Positions 7,182 through 17,266 of a stretch of 63,957 nt of DNA are shown in pieces. The notes under the pieces are model-generated. The model had not been told where the DNA came from, did no database searches, and saw only the letters and a list, made by a program, of their open reading frames with translations. Both the position numbers and the translations under genes were made by a program. Position 1 is the first letter of the stretch. Each line of letters begins with the position of its first letter. The stretch is from an uncultured Prevotellaceae bacterium (GTDB taxonomy: Bacteria; Bacteroidota; Bacteroidia; Bacteroidales; Bacteroidaceae): the NCBI GenBank assembly GCA_947166305.1, contig CAMVDV010000017.1, forward strand, positions 1-63,957, in the 5' to 3' direction.

Positions 7182-9038
7182 ATGAAAAAGATATCGAACA
7201 TAAAGAGACTTTCTCTCCCGGCACTGATGCCATTGGTGCTCCTTGCCGTGGGATGCACGAACACTGATACGTTGGATGGTATAGGTGTGCGTGGACGCAG
7301 TGTGACATTGTCTGTTGCCATGCCCGAAGAGGGAATGACCCGTGTGGGACTCGGGCCGGACGGCGACTCCAAGAATTTCATCACAACGTGGGACGATGCC
7401 GACGAGGTGCAGGTGTTCGTCACGCAAGGAGACAAGAGTTTCGCCATAGGCAAGGTCGGCGTGGGAAACATTTCCGAGGACAGGAAGAGCGCGTCCATCG
7501 CCTTTCAGCTGCCCGAGGCCTTGGACCTGACAACGTCCTACTCGATTCATGCCCTGTCGGGCATCGAAGGCTCCATGACCGGCGAGGGCGGCGAGTGGCG
7601 GCCCGTGTGTACGGCTGAGCTGTACAGAAATGTGCTGACGTATTTCAACGCTCCGCTTTACTGCAAGCTGGATGTGGAGAAAGACTTCAATCCCACCTTG
7701 CAGTTCGAGCACATTGGCACTTATGAGGTGTTGCACTTCACCAATTCGACCGACAATCTGATTAAGTTTGAGCATGACGGCTTTGAGACGGAGAAGCCCT
7801 GGTACTACAAGAAGGCTGTCGGCGCTTTGCTTCCCGAAGGTGGCATGGCCTTGGATGCCGCAGCTTCGGCAAGCGGAGAAACGGCAAGCGAGTTTATCTA
7901 CGTTGCCGCAGGAGAAACGAACACATTCGTCTCGTGGTACATCCCGACAGGCGAGAAGATGGGTGGCGCGGAACTGAAAGCAACGGTCGACGGCGTGTCG
8001 GTGAAGTCCGCCAACAGAAAGTCATCCGACATCAACATCGAGACAGGCCATGCCTACCACATGTATGCCACTTGGGACGGCGAGAGCCTGACCTTCGACA
8101 ATGGCGATGCAGGCATCCTCACGGTCATGCCCGACACAATAGATTTTGGCAGTGTTGAGGCAGGAACGACACAGGCGATGAACTTCACCGTCAGCAACAC
8201 TGGCAATGCCGACCTCACCTTCGAGATTGAGAGTCTGCATGGCATCTTCGAGGTTCCCGAAAGCGGCCAGAGCTTCACGCTCCCGGCCTCCGGGCAGAAG
8301 GTGTTCTCCATTGCCTTCACGCCGGAAGCGGAAGAGAAGGACAAGTCCTATTCCGGAGTCATGACCATCACTTCCAACGGCGCGAACGGCACGGTGAAGG
8401 TGTCTGTGACGGGCAAGTCGAAGAGCCGCGAGCAGGAACGCCTCACGCAAGTCATCCCCGACAGCCTGCGCAATCAGTTCGACGACTACATTCCTATCTA
8501 CGACGGCTCCAACCCGCCCAACATCGAGGGTGAGTTCATCATCTCGCCATACGAACTGACTTACGACTCCACGGAAGGTTACAGCGCGGGATATGTCTTC
8601 GCCGACAGATATATCAAGTTCCTCAATCAGGACATTATTAACAACACCATTGACTATCAAGGAAAGCAGGCCAACTCGGAAACAGCAGGTTCGGGTTGTT
8701 TCATCTCCGGCGACGGCGAAAACTTCAGTGTATTCTTCAACACTACGGGCATCACTCATTGCACAAACTACGACGTCTATGTGAAGCAGGCCATCGTTAT
8801 CTCCGGCACCAAGACGGACAATGGCATCAAGGACATATCCTACGCCTTCATCTTCGTCGAGAAGAGCGATGACCCAGACCACGAACTCATCAGCGCAGGT
8901 TCCTTCCGCACTTTCAAGGACAGCGACGGCATGAGCGAATACAACTGGTGGACAGGCGGGGCAAGCAGCGTAAGGCGGCGTGTGCCCTCAATGGAAAGAA
9001 CTCTGCCTGGCCTGCTCGACGTGGCAAGAAAGAAGTGA
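7182..9038 (+). CDS. Lipoprotein with fimbrillin-like and ASPM/choice-of-anchor domains
   Basis: This 618-residue protein has a lipobox (VLLAVGC, Cys25). The next part resembles fimbrillin-family proteins (SVTLSVAMPEEGMTRVG, then TTWDDADEVQVF, about 40-85). Residues about 308-405 form an ASPM/SPD-2/hydin-like beta domain (DTIDFGSVEAGTTQAMNFTV, FSIAFTPEA, GVMTITSNG). The last 25 residues (from GGASSVRRR) are Arg-rich and unlike the rest, so a frameshift near 8950 is possible but unproven. The gene ends 31 bases before the C10 peptidase start, so the two probably form an operon. A surface role alongside the peptidase, perhaps as its inhibitor or anchor, is inference only. Confidence 0.75.
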   Translation: MKKISNIKRLSLPALMPLVLLAVGCTNTDTLDGIGVRGRSVTLSVAMPEEGMTRVGLGPDGDSKNFITTWDDADEVQVFVTQGDKSFAIGKVGVGNISEDRKSASIAFQLPEALDLTTSYSIHALSGIEGSMTGEGGEWRPVCTAELYRNVLTYFNAPLYCKLDVEKDFNPTLQFEHIGTYEVLHFTNSTDNLIKFEHDGFETEKPWYYKKAVGALLPEGGMALDAAASASGETASEFIYVAAGETNTFVSWYIPTGEKMGGAELKATVDGVSVKSANRKSSDINIETGHAYHMYATWDGESLTFDNGDAGILTVMPDTIDFGSVEAGTTQAMNFTVSNTGNADLTFEIESLHGIFEVPESGQSFTLPASGQKVFSIAFTPEAEEKDKSYSGVMTITSNGANGTVKVSVTGKSKSREQERLTQVIPDSLRNQFDDYIPIYDGSNPPNIEGEFIISPYELTYDSTEGYSAGYVFADRYIKFLNQDIINNTIDYQGKQANSETAGSGCFISGDGENFSVFFNTTGITHCTNYDVYVKQAIVISGTKTDNGIKDISYAFIFVEKSDDPDHELISAGSFRTFKDSDGMSEYNWWTGGASSVRRRVPSMERTLPGLLDVARKK

Positions 9039-9069
9039 CGATACAATAACATATATTACAAAAACAGAA

Positions 9070-11376
9070 ATGAAAAGGACTTTGATTATTCAGACGGCCT
9101 TCCTGATGGCACTGATGGCTCAGGCAAACAACGTGACCCAAAAGAGTGCCCTCAGGAAGGCACAAGTGTTCATGCCCATGCGGGCGCAGGAACTTCGGCT
9201 TGTAGATCAGGCCGAGGGCAAGAATCCGGCTTGGTATGCCTTTGCTGCAGAAGGCAGGCAGAAGGGCTTCGTCATCATGGCAGGCGACGACCGCGTCAGC
9301 CAGGTGCTTGGCTACTCGGACGAAGGAACCTTCGACCGGGACAATATGCCCGAGAACATGAAGTGGTGGCTGAAGGGCTGCGAGCAGCAGATAGAGCTTC
9401 TGCGCCGGGGCAAGGCTCAGGCCAGCCGCACGAAGGAGGGAAGGCAAGCCGTGGCACCGATGGTGACTTCGAAGTGGAGTCAGGAGGCTCCGTACAACCT
9501 GCTGACTCCTGAGATTGGCGGCGTCCATGCTCCTACGGGATGTATGCCCACCGCAATGGCTCAAATCCTATACTACTGGAAAAGCAAGGCTGGAGCCTCG
9601 GCGATAGAGGCCTACACGACGGACACCGAAAAGATAGAAATGGAGGCATTGCCTGCCACGACCTTCAACTACGACATCATGCAGGACACTTACGAGAGCA
9701 ATGACAGCAGTGCCGCTGCATGGGAGGTTGCCAAACTGATGCTCTACTGCGGTCAGGCTTTCGAGGCAGACTATGAACTGGGCGGCTCAGGCGCGAGTGG
9801 CGGCACACCCAACTTCATCGATTATTTTCACTTCGACATTCATGGTTTCGATTTGGAAAGTATCTGGGAAAGTCGTGAGCAGTGGGACGAGGCTCTCTAC
9901 AAGGAGATGGCAGAGGGACGCCCCATCTTCATGTCCGGCGTTGATTATGTCGTCGGCCACGGTTTCGTAGTTGACGGTTACGACCCTCGCGGCTTCTATC
10001 ACATCAACTGGGGCTGGTATGGCAAATATGACGGCTTTTATCTGATGGATGTGGCTTGCCCGGGCGACACGGAGGACGAGACCATCTATGGCGAAGGCTA
10101 TTCTATCGGGCAGATTGCAGGCATCGGCCTGCGTCCGGAAAGCGACGACATCACCTACGACGATATGGCGCTCAGCGTGTCGAGCATTGAGACAGACGAG
10201 GAAAGCTACACGCGCGAGTCGACATCGGACGACTTTTCTGTGTTCGTCACTTCTCAGGTGAACAACTACTATGGTGCCACGCTTACCTTCGAGCACTCAG
10301 TGGCCGTCTTTTCCCTTGAAGGCACGCTCTTGAAGGTGGGCAACATTATGGAAAGAACGCTCCGTCCCATGTATGGAGGCGAATGGGGACGCAGTATAGA
10401 CTTCGGCAGCGGATTGGAGAGCGGCAGCTACATACTGAAGGTGGTGAGCCGTTTGGCAGGACAGGAAACCTGGAACGAGGACTTCGGCTGCTACCGCCAC
10501 TATGCAGAACTGACCATCGACGGCAACACGATGACAGTTACTACCGTGACTAACCCCTTCACGAAGTCCTTCACCATCAACTCGATGGAGGTGGTGGGCG
10601 ATGCAAAGGTGGGCAGGGAGGCCACGTTGCGATTCAATGCCACCAACACAGGCACCTATTACATCAACGCGCTCTACATTGCCATCGACGGCAAGCTGGA
10701 ATCTGCCATCGGCGTACCTTTCGCTCCCGGCGAGACAGGCGACTTCTACATCCGCTACACACCTTCCACACCTGGCATCAAGGACATACAGATACGCACT
10801 TCCCGCTACAATACGTCAACCACTTTCTGGAACGGCAGATTCGACGTTGCCATGCCTTCGGAACCGAACCTGACAGTGGAGTCATTGACAGTGAAAGGAG
10901 CCGACGACGAGAAGGACGAACTGGCCGACGACGTGTGGTGTGTGCAGCTTGACGTGAAGAACGAAGCGGCTGAGACCTACGACGGCGTGTTCCGCACCCT
11001 GTTGTACAAGTACAATACGGAAACAGGGTACTACAACATGCAAGAAGCTGTTCTGAGCGACGTCGTGATACCTGCAGGCGAGACCGGCCGAGTTGAGGTT
11101 TCCTTCCCCGATGTTGAGTTAGAGATGGGGGCTGAATACTATTCTGTCACCAGAGTGTACAGCCCTTCCTCTTCCGGCTATGTTCTGTTAGCAAAGTCGC
11201 CTTATTATGTGATTACGAAGAAAGGCACGGGCATTGCCTCTCTGAAAGAAGACGAGAAGTTGCCGTCGGGCGAAGTCTTCAATGTCAGCGGACAGCGTAT
11301 AGCCGGCCAGGAAGACGTGCAGGAACTTCCTGCGGGGTTCTATATCGCGGGTGGCAGGAAGTATCTGAAACGCTGA
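9070..11376 (+). CDS. C10 family (streptopain-like) secreted cysteine peptidase
   Basis: I place the start at ATG 9070, which gives a proper signal peptide (MKRTLIIQTAFLMALMAQA); the frame is open further upstream but without an export signal. The 768 residues comprise a Spi-type pro-domain (about 20-125, AWYAFAAEGRQKGFVIMAGD), then the catalytic domain with Cys158 (PTGCMPTAMAQILYYW), His297 (VVGHGFVVDGYD) and the HINWGW motif. Several beta-sandwich regions (about 380-720) follow, and the protein ends in a sorting tail (LPAGFYIAGGRKYLKR). The pro-domain is expected to be removed on activation. The upstream lipoprotein gene is the likely operon partner. Confidence 0.9.
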   Translation: MKRTLIIQTAFLMALMAQANNVTQKSALRKAQVFMPMRAQELRLVDQAEGKNPAWYAFAAEGRQKGFVIMAGDDRVSQVLGYSDEGTFDRDNMPENMKWWLKGCEQQIELLRRGKAQASRTKEGRQAVAPMVTSKWSQEAPYNLLTPEIGGVHAPTGCMPTAMAQILYYWKSKAGASAIEAYTTDTEKIEMEALPATTFNYDIMQDTYESNDSSAAAWEVAKLMLYCGQAFEADYELGGSGASGGTPNFIDYFHFDIHGFDLESIWESREQWDEALYKEMAEGRPIFMSGVDYVVGHGFVVDGYDPRGFYHINWGWYGKYDGFYLMDVACPGDTEDETIYGEGYSIGQIAGIGLRPESDDITYDDMALSVSSIETDEESYTRESTSDDFSVFVTSQVNNYYGATLTFEHSVAVFSLEGTLLKVGNIMERTLRPMYGGEWGRSIDFGSGLESGSYILKVVSRLAGQETWNEDFGCYRHYAELTIDGNTMTVTTVTNPFTKSFTINSMEVVGDAKVGREATLRFNATNTGTYYINALYIAIDGKLESAIGVPFAPGETGDFYIRYTPSTPGIKDIQIRTSRYNTSTTFWNGRFDVAMPSEPNLTVESLTVKGADDEKDELADDVWCVQLDVKNEAAETYDGVFRTLLYKYNTETGYYNMQEAVLSDVVIPAGETGRVEVSFPDVELEMGAEYYSVTRVYSPSSSGYVLLAKSPYYVITKKGTGIASLKEDEKLPSGEVFNVSGQRIAGQEDVQELPAGFYIAGGRKYLKR

Positions 11377-11418
11377 ACTTGGAAAGTAGTTAGCTACTAT
11401 ATAAAGCCAAAAATAAAC

Positions 11419-11451
11419 AAAGGGGATGTCATGTCTTGTGACATTCCCTTT
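11419..11451. terminator. Bidirectional hairpin terminator between convergent genes
   Basis: A 13-bp stem (11419-11431 with 11439-11451, one G-T pair) starts with AAAGGG and ends with CCCTTT. It lies between the C10 peptidase (plus) and the MscS gene (minus). Confidence 0.8.
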
Positions 11452-11482
11452 GTCTTTGTCCTCGGTGCTGCGTCGGCAGGTT

Positions 11483-14113
11483 CTACTGCCTGAGGTGGAC
11501 GTCGCGCTGCGGGAAGGGTATCTCGATGCCGTTTTGGTTGAGGGTGTTGTAGATGGCTTCCTTGATGCGCGAGGTGAGGACAATCTTCTCCTCGACGAGC
11601 ATCCAGACGCAGACTTTGAGCTCGACGCTGCTGTCGCCGAAGTCGCTGAAGGCCACCGTGACGGAGGTCTTGGGGTCGGCCAGCGGCAGTCCGGCGGCGT
11701 TCTCTTCTCGACAGATGGGGGTGATGGCGTCGATGAGAAGGCGTCGCACTTGCTCCACGTCGGAGCCGTAGGCCACGCCGATGGGCACCTTGATGAGCTC
11801 GTAGCGGTGGTTGCGCGTCATGTTCTTGAAGTTCTTGTTGAAGAGAGCGCTGTTGCTGAAAGCGATGACGCTGCCGTCCGTCGTGGTGATTTGTGTGCTC
11901 TGGTAGGTGATGCTCTCCACCTTGCCTGCTATGCCGTCGCACTCGATGTAGTCGCCCACGTGGATGCGTCCCGTCATGAGGCTGATGCCGTAGAAGAAGT
12001 TCTCCAGTATGCTCTGCATGGCGAAGCCGAGACCCGTGGCAAGTCCGGCGCCCACGATGCTGATGCCGTCCTTTGGCACACGGAAGATGATGAGCACGAT
12101 GATGATGTAGAGTCCCCAGCAGAGTATGCCGATGACGTTGCGGGCCAATGTCTTGTTGACGGCCCCACCAGCGGAGGCGAATTGCTTGCGGTAGTGGAGG
12201 TAGAAGCTGCGGAGGGCATAGTTGGCGTAGCGGAAGATGAAGAACAGTGCCGCTGCCATGCAGACGCGGAAGAGGGAGATGCGGATGAGGTTTGTCTGGT
12301 TGACGATGTCGCGCATGAAGATCTTCCTGCACAGGCTCGTCATCTCGAATACCTCGGCAGCCCAGTAGATGCTCACCAGCACGGAGAGCACGGCCAGGAT
12401 GGGCACCACGGTGCGGCAGACGAAGTCGTAGAGCCAGGTTCGGTCGATGAACTCGCCGTTCTTTACACGCCTGAGCAGGGCTTTCCTTTCGCCCGGGGTC
12501 GGCGTCTTGCTGCTGATGCCCCGCAGCAGGAATCGCTCCTCGTACATCTTCGTCAGGTCGTAGATGAAGGTGATGGTCATGATGGCGGCCAGTTGGAATG
12601 TCCACCAGATGAGCACCTGCACGGCCAACAGCGTGTAGCCTACCCATGCGGCGAGGCAGGCAAAGAGCAGAGCCGCCGTGGTGACGTGCGTGTAGAAGCG
12701 GTCGAGCATAGGCAGGTAGTTGCGGTGATGCTTGGCTGCCACGAGTTGCCACACGGCAAAGGCAAGCAGGATGGGCGGGAAGAGGAGATTGATGAGCGCA
12801 TTGGGGATGAGTACGATGCGGAAGAGGATGACGATGAACGAGAGCACCATGAGCGGCGTGTAGATGATGGCGGCGTGGCGCATCTGCTCGCCTTTCAGTC
12901 GGATGTAGAGACTCAGGAAGATGGCTTCCAGCAGCCAGGCAATGTTGATGATGAGGCCTGTGCCCATCTGGATGAAGTTGCGCTCGGAGAATGCCCTCAC
13001 AAGCATGACGATGATGGCGAACAGGGCGATGCCTACGACATTGGTGAGCATCGTCATCTTCACCTTGAAGTCTTGCCCGCGCCACTTCTTGGGCAGGAGC
13101 CAGCGCAGTGCGATGTAGCTGATGCCGAGCGAGAGGGCAAGGTAGAGCACAAGGAAGACACTGATGAAGAGCACTATGCCGCCGCGCCACTCGGAGAAGG
13201 TGCGTTCGTGGCCGCCGAAGGGTTTGTACTTCATGTCGATGGTGGACTTTGCCATCATCACCTGCATGGGCAGCGAGGCGAGGATGCTGAAGTAGTTGGC
13301 GCCGCCGTTGCGGAAGATGTTGTCCTGAAGGAGCTTGTAGCGGCTTTGGGCGTACTCGTCGAGTTCGCGCACCTTCTCTCGCACGCTCTGATAGTAGGCA
13401 TTCTCTGCCTCAATGCTCTCCAGAAAGTGTTGCAGGTTGCCTCTGATGGTGTCGGCAAAGAGGAGGCAAGCGTTGCGGTCTTCCTGCTGTGCACGGGTCA
13501 GGAAGAGAGGTTCGGCCTCCGCCTCTTCGTCCTCGGGTATCTCCTTGTTGGCTTCCTCGGCCTTCTCCAGCATCTCCACCGATTGCTCGTCCATCCTGTC
13601 GCGGCTGGCAAGCAGCGAGTCCTTCTTTGCGGCCAGCGAGTCGATGGCTTGGAAGAGGATGCTGTCGCTGGCACTCAGTATGCTGTCGCCGCCTACGACG
13701 GGCGGCATCCGCTTGAGCGAGCGGATGAGGTAGTCGGTGCGCTCTATCTCTTGCTTGAGCCTGGCGATGAACTTGTCGTACTGCCGCATCTTGCTGTTGC
13801 GGTTGTCGAGGTCGCGCCGCAGGTTGGTGGCCTGCTGGCAGGCGTAGGCCATGTCGAAGGTGTTGTCGGTCGACTGCGAGTAGAGCATCAGCCCTATCTG
13901 TTCGCATTGCTGCATGTACCAGACGAGTTGTTTGTGCTGCTGCATGCCTTGCTGCTCATAGCTTTGCATGAAGGCCTGCTGCATCTCGTAGTTTGTCTGT
14001 AGCTCTGCCTTGAGTACGCCCAGCGTGCGCGCCAGGTCTTTTTCCTTGAGCACGGCCAGTGCGGGCGAGATGATGGTGAGCAGCAAGGCTGCCAGTAGGA
14101 GGCGATGTTTCAT
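11483..14113 (-). CDS. Large MscS-family mechanosensitive channel
   Basis: This 876-residue protein has a signal peptide (MKHRLLLAALLLTIISPALA) and a coiled-coil-rich periplasmic region (about 20-270). Many membrane segments follow (about 295-700), then the MscS core. The pore helix (GAGLATGLGFAMQSILENFF, about 665-690) is followed by the beta domain (HVGDYIECDGIAGKVESITY, ITTTDGSVIAFSNS) and the C-terminal alpha/beta domain. E. coli MscS is 286 residues, so this is a MscK-like large form with extra helices. Such channels release solutes on hypo-osmotic shock. It stands alone on the minus strand. Confidence 0.92.
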   Translation of the reverse strand: MKHRLLLAALLLTIISPALAVLKEKDLARTLGVLKAELQTNYEMQQAFMQSYEQQGMQQHKQLVWYMQQCEQIGLMLYSQSTDNTFDMAYACQQATNLRRDLDNRNSKMRQYDKFIARLKQEIERTDYLIRSLKRMPPVVGGDSILSASDSILFQAIDSLAAKKDSLLASRDRMDEQSVEMLEKAEEANKEIPEDEEAEAEPLFLTRAQQEDRNACLLFADTIRGNLQHFLESIEAENAYYQSVREKVRELDEYAQSRYKLLQDNIFRNGGANYFSILASLPMQVMMAKSTIDMKYKPFGGHERTFSEWRGGIVLFISVFLVLYLALSLGISYIALRWLLPKKWRGQDFKVKMTMLTNVVGIALFAIIVMLVRAFSERNFIQMGTGLIINIAWLLEAIFLSLYIRLKGEQMRHAAIIYTPLMVLSFIVILFRIVLIPNALINLLFPPILLAFAVWQLVAAKHHRNYLPMLDRFYTHVTTAALLFACLAAWVGYTLLAVQVLIWWTFQLAAIMTITFIYDLTKMYEERFLLRGISSKTPTPGERKALLRRVKNGEFIDRTWLYDFVCRTVVPILAVLSVLVSIYWAAEVFEMTSLCRKIFMRDIVNQTNLIRISLFRVCMAAALFFIFRYANYALRSFYLHYRKQFASAGGAVNKTLARNVIGILCWGLYIIIVLIIFRVPKDGISIVGAGLATGLGFAMQSILENFFYGISLMTGRIHVGDYIECDGIAGKVESITYQSTQITTTDGSVIAFSNSALFNKNFKNMTRNHRYELIKVPIGVAYGSDVEQVRRLLIDAITPICREENAAGLPLADPKTSVTVAFSDFGDSSVELKVCVWMLVEEKIVLTSRIKEAIYNTLNQNGIEIPFPQRDVHLRQ

Positions 14114-14156
14114 GGTCTTGTGTTTTTCTTCTTTTGTGTTTATGTTTGTGAATATG

Positions 14157-14244
14157 CCGCGTGCGGCGTTGGTGATTTCCGCGTGCGGCGATTATAATTT
14201 CCGCGTGCGGCGATTGGCATCGTCGCACGCGGTGTTTTCTGTCT
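14157..14244. repeat. 22-bp periodic array, 4 units, GC-rich core
   Basis: Units start at 14157, 14179, 14201 and 14223. The first three share CCGCGTGCGGCG; the fourth carries the inverse (TCGCACGCGG), so units 3 and 4 can form a 12-bp hairpin (GCGTGCGGCGAT with ATCGTCGCACGC). The array lies between GH31 and the MscS gene, downstream of the former. Confidence 0.9.
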
Positions 14245-14268
14245 CTCAGTGGTGTGTCTTTTTCTGCC

Positions 14269-17256
14269 TTACTGGAAGAAGAGCGTCTGGAGGCGGAGGA
14301 TGGCGTTGTACTCGTTGTCGTAGTATTCGATGCGGACGTTGTACTTCTTGCCTTTCTCCACGGCGACGGTGGCGTTGCGTGTGGTTTCGGCATGGTCGCC
14401 CCAGTCGCTGAAGAGTTCCTTGCCGTCGAAGATGAGGCGGTAGGCATCGTCGCCCGTCATGATGAACATGGCGCTTCCCGTCTCGGGGGCTGTGAAGGTG
14501 GCTTCTGCCGTCATGCTCCAGTAGTTTTCGGGAATGCCCCCCGTGGGCGAACCGCTGATGAAGAAGTCCAGCTTCTCCAGGTGGCCTGTAGCCTTCGCAT
14601 CGCCTTCCAACTTTTTGTTCGGGAAGTATCGGAGGTCGAAGCCTGTGCCTGCTGCCGTGCTGAAGGCGTCGGCTGGAACTTCCTTCACCATGCCAGCGTC
14701 CTCACCCACTTGGCGGAGGAAGCGGTCGAAGTTCTCGTTCTTGCCCATCTGCTCCACGAGTACCACGGGCAGGCGCTTGTAGAGCTTGTGGAAGCGTCCG
14801 AGCGTCGCGTCTTGGTTCTCGGGATGATAGGAGAGGCGCAGCGGCGTGGCCTCGAGGAAGCCGAAGTCTTCGGTATAGACCATGCCGGCATCGTGCTGCT
14901 TGAAGTCCTGCACGCTGTTCTGTATGCGGTGGAACTGTGCCTTCTCGCCTTCCGTCACGCTGGCGTCGGCAGAGGCGAATGTCACCTCGACGGTTGCTCC
15001 CTTTGCACAGTCAATGCTGCCAAGGCTGATGCAGGTTTCGAGGTTCAGGCCGTCGTAGGCGAAAGCCCCCTCCCCGCTCCCCCTTTGGGGGAGTGTTTTG
15101 CCGTCGACGCTCACAGACTTCGGAGCCTTCTGGCAAGGCAATGCAATGGAGAAGTCGCGGCGCTGAGGCATGTCCTTGTAGCTGCCCTTGCGCGAACCGA
15201 TGGTGACGACGAGGCGATTGCCGTCCCTCTGGTAGGTGAGAGGCGTGGTGGCGTACTCGTTGACATAGTTCTTGTCCTCGCCATTGTCCTCATAGAGCGT
15301 GAAGTCTCCCTTGTCGCCGCCAGGGAAGACACGCACGATGACGGGCTGACCGGTGCCGCTCAGGTTCTTGACTTTGCCGTAATAGGGTATGATGCTGCCT
15401 GCCTTGACATAGACAGGATACTCATCCATCGTGAACTGACGCTCCACGGTCTGTCCGCCCTTCAGCATCGTGCCGGTCTCATATTCCAGCCACTGCCCTT
15501 CGGGAAGCCAGGCTTTTACCTTGGCGAGTCCGCTTTCCTTGTTGACCGCTTCCGTGACAGGCGCGATGAGCATACGGTCGCCGAACATGTATTGTTCCTT
15601 CATCTCGTAGGCTTCTTTCGCTTCCGGGTAGTCGTAGTACATGGGACGGCAGAGCGAGATGCCCGTCTCGTAGTCCTGTCGTGCCATAGTATATATATAA
15701 GGTACGAGCGCGTAGCGGCCGTTGATGACGTTCGTGAGGCGTTGTTGTGTCTGCTGGTCGAAGGCCCAAGGTTCTTTGTTCAGGCTCGGATCCTTCGTGC
15801 TGTGGCTGCGGATGATGGGCAGATACTGTCCCATCTGCATGGCTCGCGTGTAGAGTTCGGGCTCCACGGGCGTGCCGTACTTCTTGCTCTGGTGCCCACC
15901 GATGTCGTGGCTCCAGTAGCCATAGAGCACGTTGGACGCCGTGCTGTTGAAGTAGGGCAGGAAGCGAAGGCTTTCCCAAGTGATGTAGGAGTCGCCCGAG
16001 AAGCCGATCTGATAGCGATGATTGCCCAGTCCGCCCCAACGATGGTAGAGCATCGGACGCTTTGTGCCGTTGTTCTCCATGTCCGTGAACCAGATATAGT
16101 TGCACCAGAACACGTTGTCGAGGTCCTTGAGGCGTTTGTCCTTTGCCCACTGCTGCCAGTCGAGCCACCAGAAGTCAACGCCCTCATCGACGTAAGGGTG
16201 CAGGTATGTGTCGAAAAGGGCCTTGACATATCGCTTATTGCTACCTTGCCATTCCACGGTCTTGCCGTTCTCGATGCCAGCCCTCTTGATGAAGTCCTGG
16301 TATTTCTTCTCGTAAGGACGGACGCCGTCGGCAGGGTGGAGGTTCATGGTCGTCTTGACGCCTTGCTCATCGAGATAGGCAAGAAACTTCTTATAGTCAG
16401 GGAAGAGGCGTTCGTTCCAGTCCCAACCAGTCCATCCGCCACCCGCTTGTTCACTGATTGGATGCCAGTCCATGTCGATGACGAGCACGTCGAGGGGCAG
16501 GTCGAGGCGCTGGAAGTTGCCAATCAGGTCGCGGAGATCCTTGTCGCTGTAGCTCCAGTAGCGGCTCCACCAGTAGCCAAAGGTGTAGCGCGGCGGCAGG
16601 GGAACCTTGCCGGCGAACTTGGTGAAGCTGCGCAAAGCGCCCTTGTAGTCGTGTCCATACGCCATGAAGTACCAGTCTTGCGCGCCGTCGGCAGAAGTTC
16701 TCTCCTTGACCCAGTCCCAATCCTGAGCGCCGTCAAAGAGATAACTCTTAGAGTCGTCGATGAGCGTCCAGCCGTCTGTGGCGAGCAATCCGTCTTCGAG
16801 AGGCATCTCCGTCTTTGGGTTGCTGTACTGGAACATATTGCCGTCGTAGCCGTCGAGCGTGCGATAAGTACCCTTCAGATTGCCCCTCTGCTTGGTTCCC
16901 GGCGTCCATGTGAAGGCTGTGCCGAGTGCTTTGGCAGAGGTGATGGTGAGGTTGCTGGGGCTCAGAGGCGCGCCGTCTTTCTTATAGACGAGCTTGAACT
17001 TGCTGGTCGTGATGGTGACTTTGCTGCCACCTGTCGAGGCTTTGTGGGGCACGTCGCCGTAGTTGCGAATGACTGCGACGAAGCTTTTGTCGTCCACGAA
17101 CTTGCCGTCGGGGGCATATTCCAGTCGGATGGTGCCTTCGTCGATGAGGGTGAAGCGGACAGTGTTGTCGCGATAGACTTCTTCGGCCTGTGCCTCTGTC
17201 GGAGCAAAGGCAAGGGTGAGCATGGACAGAGCCAGCAGGCATTTATTGGTGTTCAT
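14269..17256 (-). CDS. Secreted GH31 alpha-glycosidase with C-terminal PA14-like domain
   Basis: This 995-residue protein has a signal peptide (to about Ala24). An N-terminal beta domain is followed by the GH31 barrel (about 220-560), with VLVIDMDWHP, the probable nucleophile Asp366 (DFWWLDWQQW) and the probable acid/base Asp422 (IGFSGDSYITW, then SHDIGGHQ). Beta domains continue to about 740. The last 90 residues resemble PA14 (AMFIMTGDDAYRLIFDGKEL). The substrate cannot be told from sequence; alpha-glucoside, alpha-xyloside or alpha-galactoside are all possible. A stretch at about 715-730 (LPQRGSGEG) is encoded by a CCCCTTTGGGGG hairpin repeat inside the gene. It lies 10 bases downstream of the DUF4965 gene, so the two are probably co-transcribed. 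Confidence 0.9.
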   Translation of the reverse strand: MNTNKCLLALSMLTLAFAPTEAQAEEVYRDNTVRFTLIDEGTIRLEYAPDGKFVDDKSFVAVIRNYGDVPHKASTGGSKVTITTSKFKLVYKKDGAPLSPSNLTITSAKALGTAFTWTPGTKQRGNLKGTYRTLDGYDGNMFQYSNPKTEMPLEDGLLATDGWTLIDDSKSYLFDGAQDWDWVKERTSADGAQDWYFMAYGHDYKGALRSFTKFAGKVPLPPRYTFGYWWSRYWSYSDKDLRDLIGNFQRLDLPLDVLVIDMDWHPISEQAGGGWTGWDWNERLFPDYKKFLAYLDEQGVKTTMNLHPADGVRPYEKKYQDFIKRAGIENGKTVEWQGSNKRYVKALFDTYLHPYVDEGVDFWWLDWQQWAKDKRLKDLDNVFWCNYIWFTDMENNGTKRPMLYHRWGGLGNHRYQIGFSGDSYITWESLRFLPYFNSTASNVLYGYWSHDIGGHQSKKYGTPVEPELYTRAMQMGQYLPIIRSHSTKDPSLNKEPWAFDQQTQQRLTNVINGRYALVPYIYTMARQDYETGISLCRPMYYDYPEAKEAYEMKEQYMFGDRMLIAPVTEAVNKESGLAKVKAWLPEGQWLEYETGTMLKGGQTVERQFTMDEYPVYVKAGSIIPYYGKVKNLSGTGQPVIVRVFPGGDKGDFTLYEDNGEDKNYVNEYATTPLTYQRDGNRLVVTIGSRKGSYKDMPQRRDFSIALPCQKAPKSVSVDGKTLPQRGSGEGAFAYDGLNLETCISLGSIDCAKGATVEVTFASADASVTEGEKAQFHRIQNSVQDFKQHDAGMVYTEDFGFLEATPLRLSYHPENQDATLGRFHKLYKRLPVVLVEQMGKNENFDRFLRQVGEDAGMVKEVPADAFSTAAGTGFDLRYFPNKKLEGDAKATGHLEKLDFFISGSPTGGIPENYWSMTAEATFTAPETGSAMFIMTGDDAYRLIFDGKELFSDWGDHAETTRNATVAVEKGKKYNVRIEYYDNEYNAILRLQTLFFQ

Positions 17257-17266
17257 AGTCTTTTAT

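Noticed and set aside
11426..14002. 858-residue plus-strand frame opposite the MscS gene
   Set aside because: Composition (Glu/Asp/His/Val-rich) is the usual mirror of a GC-rich gene; the minus strand encodes a clear MscS channel.
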